A stretch of 26,335 bases of DNA from Zygnema cylindricum. Taxonomy: Eukaryota > Streptophyta > Zygnematophyceae > Zygnematales > Zygnemataceae. Positions 9,663 through 19,014 of this stretch are shown here, in pieces; position 1 is the stretch's first letter; the number at the start of each line of letters is the position of its first letter. Location: positions 1 to 26,335 of the forward strand of contig JBBHKE010000457.1 of assembly GCA_037447655.1 (NCBI GenBank). The letters run 5' to 3'. Both the position numbers and the translations under genes were made by a program. The notes below the pieces were generated by a model. It made no database searches and was not told the origin of the DNA. It was given only the letters and a program-made list of their open reading frames with translations.

Positions 9663-9665
9663 TAG
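9663..9665 (+). other. In-frame TAG at E1 gag/pol boundary
   Basis: The zinc-knuckle frame of gag and the protease frame are the same, separated by this one TAG (context GGT TAG ACA CAA). The protease Asp (9792) lies 42 codons further on. E2 has TAA and E3 has TAG at the matching place. It may be a readthrough signal or a chance mutation. Confidence 0.6.
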
Positions 9666-11393
9666 ACACAACAAGACGATTCACCGAAGGAAAACGATGA
9701 TGTGGTCAAATTTCCGCAATCGGATGATGATGAATTCTTTGCTCTCGCAACGGATCTCATGGAGGGGCCTCAAGAAAAACGGTGGATTATGGACTCCGGA
9801 TGCTCTTCCCGCATGTGCGGCAACCGAGTTTACTTCAAAACACTCACTCCGATTCCCATTCGCCGAATTTATTATGCGGATGACAGCGGTGTGGAAGCAA
9901 CAGCCAAGGGAAGCGTGGAGTTAGCTTGTGACATCAATGGTCAAGTTGTGAAAAGAACATTGCATGATGTTCTCTATATTCCAAAGTTTAAGAAAAAATT
10001 GTTTTCCACTTCGGTGGTTGAAATGAAAGGATTTGAAATTTTATGAAAGAATGGAAAAAAGGTAGTAAGCAAAGATGGGAGGGTAGCCTTGGTAGGAACT
10101 AGAGGCCCAAACTTGTTGTACCGGATTGACTTGGCTAATGAAATTGATTTTGCATACTCTAGTGTCCTTCCGGAAAATGTTTTGTGGCATAAGTGGCTTG
10201 GTCACGTTCATCATGAGAGACTTGATAATATGGTAAACAAAAACATGATAGATGGTGTTAAACTAGGCCAAAAGGAATCCCATGTATTTGATGGGTGTGC
10301 ATTGGGAAAGCTTCATAAATTACCCCTACCTCAGGCCGCGGATAATCTGGCTACGGATTTGCTACAAATTATTCATTCTGATGTGTGGGGACTATCAAAA
10401 GTTCCTTCCTTCAATGGCAGCCGGTTTTTGGTCACCTCTACAGATGATTTCTCCTAATAAAGCAAGGTTTATTTTATGAAGGAGAAAAGTGAAGTACTCA
10501 CTCACTTCAAGCTTTTTCGAGTATGGGCGGAAAAGCTTCACGGGAAACAGTTCCTCTCCCTTCGACCAGAAAACGGAGGTGAATATATTTCCCATGCATT
10601 TTTAAACTATCTAAAAGAAAATGGAATTTCTCGGCAATTTACAGCTCCATATACTCCAGTGCAAAACGGAGTATCTGAAAAACTTAACCGAACTTTAACG
10701 GAGAGTGCAAAATCTATGATGTTAGATAAAAGGATAGATTTTAAGTTTTGGGGTGAGGCTTTTCTCTTGTGCCTCTTATATAAGAAATAGGGTGGAAACT
10801 AAAGCAGTGAAAGGAAAAACACCATATGAAGTGTGGACAGGGAAAAAGCCTAATGTTAGTCATTTCCGGGTTTTTGGAAGCAAATGTTTTATTTTAGATA
10901 ATCTACCTATTTCTAAGCTTAGTCCGAAATCGGTCCCTGGGATTTTTATGGGATACGATGATGAGTCACTCGGCTATAAAGTATACAATACAGATAGGAA
11001 AACTCTTGAAGTTGCTAGGAATATTCTAGTTAAAGAGGAAAATCAATCGGTTGATATATTTGGCATGTCAGAGATTGAGAAAAATGCAAAATTCCAAGAA
11101 TATGTAATTTTTGAAAATGTCCCTTTTACATCTTCCACCTCATCTTCTCCTATTTCTCCGCTGGACACTCCTCTTGTCAAAGATACTCGTCACTCACATC
11201 CACCTCCACCTCCTCCTCCTCGGCGGCAACCTACGGATCCAACAATTCGAGCCACAGATTTTTCGGGGGGAAGAAGGCAAAGCAGCAGGTTGCGAGGAGG
11301 GCGAAGCTGCGCTACTAAGCAGCGAATTTGCGAACCTGCGACGCTGCGAAGCTGCGCTGCTAAACTGCGAAGCTGCGAGGCTGCGAAGACGCG
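9666..11393 (+). pseudogene. E1 protease and integrase
   Basis: Protease: active site MDSGCSSRMC with Asp at 9792-9794, then the LHDVLYIPKFKKKLFST block. Integrase: zinc-binding part LWHKWLGHV...DGCALGK (about 10183-10310), in which the first Cys of CxxC is Phe; core with HSDVWG (about 10377), PENGGEY (second catalytic Asp is Glu, about 10570) and SEKLNRTL (third acid, about 10675). The C-terminal GKTPYEVWTGKKP, FRVFGSKCF and GYDDESLGYKV blocks follow. Breaks: TGA at 10044, TAA-TAA at 10455-10460, and a frameshift near 10765. It ends in a low-complexity Ser/Pro and GCTGCG-rich linker. Integrase would insert the cDNA; this copy cannot. Confidence 0.88.
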
Positions 11394-11405
11394 ATGCTGG
11401 GAAGT
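11270..11405. repeat. GCTGCGAA-rich tandem repeat in E1 IN-RT linker
   Basis: Short irregular repeats of GCTGCGAA / GCTGCGCTGCTAA fill the spacer between integrase and RT, and the reading frame changes within them. The GCTGCG core is the same as in the LTR arrays of E1 and E2, although this is coding DNA. E2 has a shorter version of the same feature (about 18925-18960, GCGCTGATTGCGCTGAGTGC). Confidence 0.75.
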
Positions 11406-13020
11406 GCAACGGTTGAGCATGCTTTGGTTTCTGCCATCACGACAGAACCGGCCACCATACAAGAGGCTTTTTCAGCTCCAGAAAAAAATCAATGGATCTC
11501 CGCGGCGAATGATGAAATGCGATCGATAATGGAGGCTCACACTTCGGAGCTTGTAGAACTTCCACTGGACCAAAAGGCAATTGGTTGTAAGTGGGTCTTC
11601 AAAGTTAAGCTGAATCCGGATAATTCCATTGAAAGATATAAAGCTAGACTTGTTGTAAAAGGCTATAGTCAGAAGGAGGGAATTGACTATGAGGAGACTT
11701 TCTCTCCGGTTGTCCGGTTTCCAACTGTTAGAATTTTGTTGTCTTTAGGGGCCATTGAGAATATGGAATTACATCAAATGGATGTTAAGACAACTTTCTT
11801 GCATGGATATTTAGAGGAGGTGATCTTTATGAAACAGCCTTAAATGTATGTAGAGACCGAAAATGATAATCTGGTCTGTAAGCTATTGAAATCCTTATAT
11901 GGTCTAAAGCAGGCTCCCCGTCAATGGAATCTGAAACTAGATGAGTTTTTAACCGGTCTTGGCTTTGTACGGATTAGCTCAAATCACTCAGTCTACGTTA
12001 TGGAAGGGGAAGATTGGATTATTTACATTGCTGTGTATGTAGATGATTTGTTGCTACTGAGTAAGTCATTAAATGAGATCAACAAAATAAGGGAGCCCTG
12101 AATTTAAGATTTGAGATGAAAGATTTAGCGGAGGCAAAGTGTGTTCTTGGAATTCAAGTAGAAAGGGATAGAGACAGGAGAGTAATCTATCTAACACAGC
12201 AGGAAGCAATAGGGAATGTGCTTGAAAAATTCGGCATTTTGGAGGTAAAGGGAAGTGCCACTCTCATGGAATTTAAGCAAAAAGTCGAAGGCACAGAGAT
12301 CGACCGAGGAGTCATTATTGACGACACCTTGGAGTCAGGGGAGGCATATTTTATGGCTATAATTCCATACCGGCAGATTGTTGGCAACCTAATCTACTTC
12401 GTGAACTGCACTAGGCCGGACATTGCGGTAGCAGTCGGTGCTTTGAGTCGGAGTTTGCAGAATCCAAGGAAAACAGATTGGGAGGCAGCGAACAGGGTTC
12501 TTCGGTACCTTGCGGGAACACAAAATTTTCGACTTGCTCTCGGTGGAGACGAAGTAAAAATTCAGACTTCGAGTGATGCTAGTTATGGAGACATGCCAAG
12601 CCGTCGTTCCATCACTGGATTTATCTTGAAAATTGGAAGTGGAACATGCTGCTGGAGCAGCAAGCTTCAAAAGGTAACAACTCAGTCTACAATGGAGGCT
12701 GAATACATGGCGGTAGGCTCAGCTGTCAAGAAGTTACTATGGGTAAAGTCTCTCTTTCAAGATATTTATTTCATGCAATCAGGATCTCAAATAGTTTGGT
12801 GTGATAACCAGGCAGCTATTGCGATTGCATCTAACCCAAGTCATCATTTCAAAAGCAAACACATTGATATCAAGTTGCATTTGTGAGAGAGAAGGTGATG
12901 AATAGGATTTTGAAACTCAGTTATTTGCCAGATGAGATGATGATAGCTGATATGATGTCTAAGTCTTTACGTGCACCTAAGTTGAAGTTTTGTAGAGAGG
13001 AATGTGGACTCAGTGGCTGA
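11394..13020 (+). pseudogene. E1 reverse transcriptase and RNase H
   Basis: RT blocks in order: [63 protein letters not shown], then TAA at 11841 (at the position of a Glu codon), YGLKQAPRQW and catalytic YVDD (12036-12047). A frameshift near 12090 follows, then FEMKDLAEAK and RPDIAVAVGALSRSL. RNase H has SDASYGD, STMEAEYM and WCDNQAAIAI, so the D-E-D catalytic residues are kept. A last frameshift near 12875 leads into the C-terminal ADMMSKSL...ECGLSG and TGA at 13018-13020, 9 bp before the polypurine tract. Otherwise well preserved. Confidence 0.92.
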
Positions 13021-13028
13021 GAGAGTCT

Positions 13029-13043
13029 AAAGGTTTAGGGGAG
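13029..13043 (+). other. E1 polypurine tract
   Basis: AAAGGTTTAGGGGAG directly before the 3' LTR. Nearly identical to AAAGCTTTAGGGGAG in E2 and in the fragment at 25885, supporting a common origin. Confidence 0.85.
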
Positions 13044-14025
13044 TGTTAGTTTTTGGAAACTTTTAGCCCTCTCTATTTCACATTGAGATGATGCCATGCT
13101 GCGCTAGTCACACCGCAGTCATAGCAACCTGTGTAAGAAGGATACTCTGCTACCATGCTGCGCTGGCAGCATGCGCTGGTCACACCGCAGCCATAGCAGC
13201 GTGTATAAGGAAGATGCTCTGTTGCCATGCTCCGCTGGTCGAACACCGCAGCTATAGCAGTTTGTGCTGAGGCATCGTTGGTTAAAGAATAAATTGTCAT
13301 AGATAAGATTTAGTGTTATACATTACTCAAGAAGGAGTACACAGACTCGGTACACTTCAAGCACACGCGTCAGTCTGCGAGGAAGTTAATATTAGTTGTT
13401 CCGGACGGAAAAGTACACTTTCACTTGGGGGGGCTGATTTACACGTGGAGGATCATCTTCGGTGATGAAAAAATGCCCCAACGGTGGATAGAGTCCTCCG
13501 TCATTTTGGAAGAAGAACATTGACAAAGCCGTCATTTTAGCGGACGAACTTTGACCGCGTACTATTCTACCTTAGCGGCTGTTAGTTTTAGGTTTGTGTA
13601 AATATTGTGAACGGTTGACGCCGGTGTTTTTGGTTTGATAAAGTTTAGTTTACCGGTCGATCACGGTAATTGTGGTACGATGTAGATCAACTGTAGGTTC
13701 ACTTGTATATGCAGGACGTTGTAGAATTTGGAGTGAGGAATGCCTTGGATGTAAACTGCGAAGCAGTTTTTGGTTGTTTTTGAGTTAAAATATCATTGTG
13801 ATCTTTAGGAAGAATATTGTGAAATTCTGCATGTGGTTTCCTTCGTGTATAGTTTATATTGTGGAAAATTTGCAGACCTAGGGTGTGTCTTGTTTGCTTG
13901 GGTCTTCATTGCGAAGTCGGTCTTTTGTGGGATATTGTGAGAGTTTCCTCTTTGTGTATTGTTATTATGGCAACTGTTGGTGCTTCTTCTTTTGTTTCTT
14001 GTGTACCGGTTGCCTCAGGACAACA
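13044..14025 (+). repeat. E1 3' LTR
   Basis: TGTTAGTTTTTGG...GGACAACA, 982 bp, homologous to 7715-8741, followed by target duplication TCTTC at 14026-14030. An ATG at 13967 (A at -3, G at +4) opens a frame that reaches the LTR end after exactly 59 bases. Placed upstream of a PBS it would be in frame with gag, with no stop in this copy. It also has a CCGGACGG dyad at 13399-13410. Confidence 0.92.
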
Positions 14026-14030
14026 TCTTC

Positions 14031-15599
14031 CACGTTGGTTGGGAAAGTCGCGTACTTTTTCATACGGCAAGTTATTCGACAAGTGGCGTTAACGGCGTAA
14101 TTAAGACTGAATTGCGAACAGCACGTGGCGGCAACGAAACTTCCAAAGGACGTGGTAACAAATTTGTCAATAGAAGGACCGAAGCGTCATCAGCGATAAG
14201 GAAGTTTGTCGCATCCAAGAACGTTGCGTCATCAGTGACAATAGGGGGAGGTGAACCACCGAAAATTTCGGGGCGTACGAGGGAAAATTCATCGCCGGAA
14301 TTGGAGGAAGAGATAGAATCTGTGGAAGGAGGAAAATCTGTTAAAATAGGAGATATGTGAGGGGTTAAAAGGGGCGTATTTTGGGATGGGGTTAAAGGGG
14401 GCGCTAGCAAGGTGGCAACAAAATTAGAGGGGACAGTTTCGTAAGGAGGGAATAAGGTAGGTAGAGGAGTTATGGGAAAATCGGGTACAAGTGAACGTAT
14501 AAGGGGAGTCTTATAAAAAATAACGTCACGAGTGGTGACAATGCGATGAGAAGAGGGGCACCAAATACAATATGCTTTGGAATTTGGGGAGTTTCCCAGA
14601 AAAATTCCTAGCATAGCTCGAGGACCTAATTTATCATTGGAAGGGGGAATGATTTTGAAGTATGTTTCGCACCCAAAATGCGAAAATAAGAGAAATCGGG
14701 TTTAGTCCCATGCCATGCTTCAAAAGGAGTTTGGTGAGAAAGGGAAGAGGTGGGAGAGCGATTACGAATATAAAAGGAAGTTAGCAAGGGGCACCAAATA
14801 CAATATGCTTTGGAATTTGGGGAGTTTCCCAAAAAAATTCCTAGCATAGCTCGAGGACCTAATTTACCATTGGAAGGGGGAATGATTTTGAAGTATGTTT
14901 TGCACCCAAAATGCGAAAATAAGAGAAATCGGGTTTAGTCCCATGCCATGCTTCAAAAGGAGTTTGGTGAGAAAGGGAAGAGGTGGGAGAGCGATTACGA
15001 ATATAAAAGGAAGTTAGCAAGGCTTCCGCCCAAAAGTGGAAAGGTAAAGAGGCAAAATTGAGAAGAGAGCGAGACATGTCAATGAGAGTGCGATTGAGAC
15101 GTTCGGCATTACCATTTTGTTGGTGAGAATGAGGAGAGGTTTTGTGATGAATAATACCATGTGTGAGTAAAAACTCCGAAAACTCTTTGGAAACAAATTC
15201 TCTCCCATTATCCGTGCGGATTGTTTTGATGCGATACGACAAGTGATTTTCGAAAATCGCCTTAAAATGTTGGAAATGGGCAAAAACCTCAGACTTATGA
15301 CGCATAAAATAAACATGTGTAAAGCAAGAAAAATCATAAATAAAAGTTAGAAAATATGATGCGCCACTAAGGCTTGAAATGGGAATAGGACCGCATGCAT
15401 CACTATGAATGAGATCAAGGAGAGCCAAAGAGCGAGAAGAAGAAGAAGAAAAAGGTAAGCGAGGCATTTTTCCAAGAATACAACCATGACAAAAGTCAAT
15501 CTTGATTTCATTAAAAGTATCGATGACATTTACAAGCCCTTTTCCAAGGGAAGCTAGACTAGCACCATTTAGATGAGGGTATCGAAGATGCCATGTCAA
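14031..15599 (-). pseudogene. Host A integrase and linker
   Basis: From 15599 on the minus strand: TWHLRYPHLN and FCHGCILGK (HHCC zinc domain), then the DDE core with HSDACGP, TDNGREF and NAERLNRTL, all three acids intact, then YIRNRSPTSSL and a copia C-terminal block ending near 14555 (PRAMLGIFLGNS). This is followed by a Ser/Pro-rich linker (SPILTDFPPSTDS, SLPPRAVRNS) to 14072 and a short stretch to 14031, where E1 has inserted. A 233-bp tandem duplication (14555-15020) shifts the frame inside the integrase C-terminus. Integrase of a different copia lineage from E1-E3. Confidence 0.88.
14555..15020. repeat. 233-bp tandem duplication inside host A integrase
   Basis: GGGGCACCAAATACAATATG... 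to ...GGAAGTTAGCAA occurs at 14555-14787 and again at 14788-15020, with only a few base differences (for example TTATCATT/TTACCATT). As 233 is not a multiple of three, it breaks the reading frame. It is a local duplication, not a second element. Confidence 0.93.
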
Positions 15600-15625
15600 G
15601 AAAGAGGAAGAAGAAGGAGAATGAG

Positions 15626-16020
15626 CTAAAGAAGCATGAGCAATATCATTAAAAAATTTAAAAGATATGAGTTACCCATTCTAGTCCCACTACCAATGAG
15701 ATCTTTAGAGGAGGAAAAAAAATGAACGTGGGATTCCATGATGACTCCAAAACTCCCATAGCGCAAAGCCGAACTAGCCGAAAAAATATTCTTTTTTAGG
15801 TCGGGCACGAAATAAACTTTGTCCAATATGATTGGACGAGAGGCGTGCGAACTGGAATTAATATGCATGTGTCCAACAAAAGTGGAGGTAAAAATCATAT
15901 TATTACCCAAATAAATGCGTAGAGGAATGGAAAAGGGAACCATATTAAGCATTATATCACGTTGACAACACATGTGATGAGAAGCGCCTGAGTCAATTAG
16001 CCAATCAAAAGAATTGTCTG
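15626..16020 (-). pseudogene. Host A protease
   Basis: On the minus strand, a stop (TAA, about 16020) is followed by DWLIDSGASHHM (about 16002-15967), the aspartic protease active site, then HASRPIILDKVYFVPDLKKN, the usual flap-to-end block before the pre-integrase domain. The protease would cut the Gag-Pol polyprotein. The frame stays open to about 15626, then shifts before the integrase at 15599. Confidence 0.85.
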
Positions 16021-16021
16021 A

Positions 16022-16312
16022 TTATGAAAAAGTGTACCCATAGTCCACGGAGGGAAGTGGGGGAGGTATATTTGGGACAAGTCCAATTGCAGGTGACGCA
16101 TACCCAATATTTTGGGTGGATGTGGGAAAAACATCCGGTAAAACCGACGGATTTGAAGGTGGATAGTAAAAAGGAGGAGTCGTATACCACGGTGGCGGTG
16201 GGCAGTACGGCAAATTGAAGTCGATCACCGCATGCGCCGTATGACCAGGTGGCAGTTGTTCTACAACCACCGGTGCAGGTGGAGGAGCGGCAGTAGTAGT
16301 AGAAGTAGACAT
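16022..16312 (-). CDS. Chimeric ORF: E2 LTR start joined to host A gag C-terminus
   Basis: A 96-codon minus-strand frame. The first ~19 codons (MSTSTTTAAPPPAPVVVEQ) lie in the E2 3' LTR and are the same codons that seem to start E2 gag. It then crosses the target duplication into host A gag, a Pro/Tyr-rich segment (CPPPPWYTTPPFYYPPSN), and ends at a TAA just before the host A protease. Because E2 and host A have the same orientation, transcription from the E2 3' LTR could express it. Probably fortuitous; no function is claimed. Confidence 0.5.
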   Translation of the reverse strand: MSTSTTTAAPPPAPVVVEQLPPGHTAHAVIDFNLPYCPPPPWYTTPPFYYPPSNPSVLPDVFPTSTQNIGYASPAIGLVPNIPPPLPSVDYGYTFS

Positions 16313-17091
16313 GATACACTCTCAGAAGCTATCAAGAATCCTACCAAACAGATGTTCTTAAGTGCTCACCAATTATTATACAAGCATCCAAACCTCACAA
16401 AACTCTATCAGAATATAGAGTAGCATAAACACTGATAACTCCCAAAGTTATAGCACAATTGACCCAACAACACTCAAGATATAATACTCAGAAGTTTCCC
16501 AAAAACTGTCTGCAGTTTTACTACTTGGAAGTCTGGATACATAATATGCTATGAGTCCTAAGTCTTATACTTGTGTTGAACTGGCAACACCATTGTACTT
16601 GAGAGGTACATCAAACCACCAAGCTACCACTAATCTGTCAAGCTACAATTGAGCTATCACTAAGCTACCACTGAGCTATCACTAAGCTAACTAGAATCGT
16701 ATCTATCGCAGTTGCTCTATCCTGTACAGAATCACATTAAGAATATTAGACGTTGCGTTGTCCGTACGGACTATATCAAACATAATCATGGTTGTCTGTC
16801 CTGTCTGTGTTGAAGCTTCGCTGCTGCGCTGCTCTGCTGTATAGCAGCTGCTCTGCTGATGCGCTGCTCTGCTGTATAGCAGCTGCTCTGTTGTATAGCA
16901 GTTGCTCTGCTGTATAGCACCTGCACTGCTGTATAGCAGCTGCGCTGCTCTGTTGTATAGCAGCTGCTCTGCCATATAGCAGCTGCGCTGCTGTATAGCA
17001 GCTGCGCTGCTCTGTTGTATAGCAGCTGCGCTGCTCTGTCTGTAAAGCAGCTGCGCTGCTCTGAGACTGAAAGTTTTCCAAAAAGACAACA
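16254..17091 (-). repeat. E2 3' LTR
   Basis: 838 bp, minus-strand start TGTTGTCTTTTTGGAAAAC (17091), end ...GTAGAACAACT, where the last base differs from the expected ACAACA. It carries the GCAGCTGC array (16813-17065), an 11-12-bp AGCTATCACTA minisatellite (about 16619-16692), the palindrome GTCCGTACGGAC (16760-16771) and an ATG (16312) 59 bases from the end, opening toward the element boundary. Confidence 0.93.
16813..17065. repeat. GCAGCTGC palindromic minisatellite, E2 3' LTR
   Basis: About ten units of AGCAGCTGCTATACAGCAG type with optional CGCAG steps, each containing AGCAGCTGCT or GCAGCTGC palindromes. The 5' LTR copy (about 21912-22137) has one unit fewer: the piece with CACCTGCACTGCTGTATAG is missing, explaining most of the 23-bp length difference. 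The array gives long glutamine/alanine-rich frames in several registers, which I regard as artefacts. Confidence 0.9.
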
Positions 17092-17106
17092 CTCCCCTAA
17101 AGCTTT
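17092..17106 (-). other. E2 polypurine tract
   Basis: Minus-strand AAAGCTTTAGGGGAG immediately before the LTR start, identical to 25885-25899. Confidence 0.88.
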
Positions 17107-17243
17107 AGACTCAGTATCCCAGCGCAGCTGCGGTGATAAACTAGCGCAGCATCGCAGCATCGCAATTAGCAAGTCACCCAGTCCCACTACCTCACGATGG
17201 TGGAATTATCGCAGAGTGTCAATATAGCAGTGCATCAGTTCAA

Positions 17244-19014
17244 CTATTCACTTAATCCCACTGCGTTTCTACAATACTCCAGCTTAAGAGCAGGAAGGGC
17301 TTTAGTTTAGCATATCAGCAATCATTTTTGCATCTGGCAAATAACATAATTTAATCACTCTAGAGAACACCTTTTCTCTTACAAAGTGTAATCGTACATC
17401 CATGTGCTTGCTTTTGAAGTGATGACTCGGGTTAGAAGCAATGGCAATGGCAGCCTGGTTATCACACCAGATTACCTGTGGACCAACTTGCATGTATCCT
17501 AGTTCTTGTAACATGGATTTTACCCATAAGAGTTCTTTGAGGGCCGAGCTTGCTGCCATATATTCTGACTCCATTGTCGACTGTGCTGTAACCTTTTGAA
17601 GTTTACTGCTCCAACAGCAAGAACCGTTCCTAATTTGTAGAACGAATCACGTGGTGGATTTTCGGCTTGGCATGTCGCCATAGCTTGCATCACTCCATGT
17701 TTGCAGCTTGACTTCTCCTCCGCCTAGAGTGAGTTTGAGATCTTTAGTTCCTGCCAAATATCTTAAGACTCTCTTTGCTGCATCAAGATCAGATTTTCTC
17801 GGATTTTCTAGACTCCTGCTCAGTACCCCGACTGCTGCAGCAATGTCAGGACGGGTACAGCTCATGAAATATATTAAGCTTCCCACTATCTGTCTATAAG
17901 GTATTATTGTCATAGGATCATTCTCCCCTGACTCTAAATACTCGCTAACAATGACACCTGGTTCTGTCTCTTCTCCCTCTAACTTCTGCCTCAACTCCAT
18001 TGGAGTTAAACATCCCTTTGCCCCCCGCATTCCGTACTCATCTAACATGTTTCCAATAGCCTCTTTTTGAGTCAATTTTATAATTTTCTTATTTCTGTCC
18101 CTCTCTGCCTGGATACCCAAAATATATTTTGCCTCACCGAGGTCTTTCATCTCGAACCGTGAGTTTAGAGCAGTTTTGATTTTGTTAATTTCAGCCATTG
18201 ATTTGCTAATTAATAGTAAATCATCTACATATACTGCTATATACACTATCCCATTTTCACCCTTTAGAACGTAGACAGAGTGATCAGAACTTGTCCTTTG
18301 AAATCCTAGACTAGTCAAGAATTCATCAAGCTTTATATTCCACTGTCTCGGGGCCTGTTTTAGGCCGTAAAAAGATTTTAGCAACTTGCATACTAAGTGC
18401 TCTTTTCATGGTTCCACATACTTTTCGGGCTGCTGCATGTAAATGGTCTCTTCTAGTTCTCCGTGCAAAAAGGCCGTTTTTACATCCATTTGATGAATTT
18501 CCATATCACCTATAGCAGCTAGGGACAGCAAAATCCTAACTGTTGGAAATCTTACAACCGGAGAAAATGTTTCTTCAAAGTCGATTCCTTCTTTTTGATT
18601 GTACCCCTTCGCCACAAGTCTGGCCTTATAGCGTTCAATGGTGTTATCGGGATTTAACTTCACCTTGAATACCCATTTGCTGCCGATCGCTTTTCGGTTT
18701 GGAGGAAGATCCACGGGCTCCCATGTTTGAGCCTCCATGATCGACCTCATTTCGTCGTTTGCCGCCTCAATCCAGTGATTCCGCTCTGGTGATGAGAAGG
18801 CCTCTTGGATGGTCAAAGTCTCCCCTGAGACTGCCGAGTAGGCAAAGTGAGAGCTTGCTTGCAGGCGACTGTTGTATCTTCTTCCCCCCGGAAATTCTGA
18901 GGCTGAGATCGTCGGATGCCGCGCATTGCGCTGATTGCGCTGAGTGCGCTGGTTGCGATCCGTGTGTATTGACTGCTCTTGGTCCGTCTGAACCCGAAGT
19001 TGGTTATGAACTTA
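17244..19014 (-). pseudogene. E2 reverse transcriptase and RNase H
   Basis: After a TAA at 19012-19014 the integrase frame continues through a Gln/Arg/Asn-rich linker ([11 protein letters not shown]) into [63 protein letters not shown] at 18406-18408, YGLKQAPRQWN, YVDD (18231-18220), FEMKDLGEAKYILGI and RPDIAAAVGVLSRSL. RNase H has SDASYGD, then TGA at 17647-17649 (Gly in the E1 counterpart), STMESEYM and WCDNQAAIAI. A 1-base insertion near 17302 shifts the last part (TKALP block), which then ends at TAG 17244-17246. All catalytic residues are kept, so few changes separate it from an active enzyme. Confidence 0.92.

Larger units (their letters stand above)
7715..14025 (+). mobile_element. E1: full-length Ty1/copia element, defective
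   Basis: Direct LTRs at 7715-8741 and 13044-14025, PBS, gag, protease-integrase-RT-RNase H order (copia order), polypurine tract, and a perfect 5-bp target duplication TCTTC (7710-7714 and 14026-14030). LTR ends are TGTT...ACAACA. The two LTRs differ at several percent of positions plus indels, so this is an older insertion than E2. Gag-pol carries many stops and frameshifts. It is inserted antisense into host A between its linker and RT. Confidence 0.93.

Noticed and set aside
14626-14847. Second host A-like integrase fragment as a separate element
   Set aside because: It is the other unit of a 233-bp tandem duplication, not an independent insertion.
16703-17187. Long overlapping Gln/Ala/Leu-rich frames (QLLYRQSSAAAIQQ type), also at 21874-22347
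   Set aside because: They come from the GCAGCTGC minisatellite in the E2 LTRs, which is open in several frames at once. Only the host A zinc-knuckle part (22347-22167) is real coding remnant.
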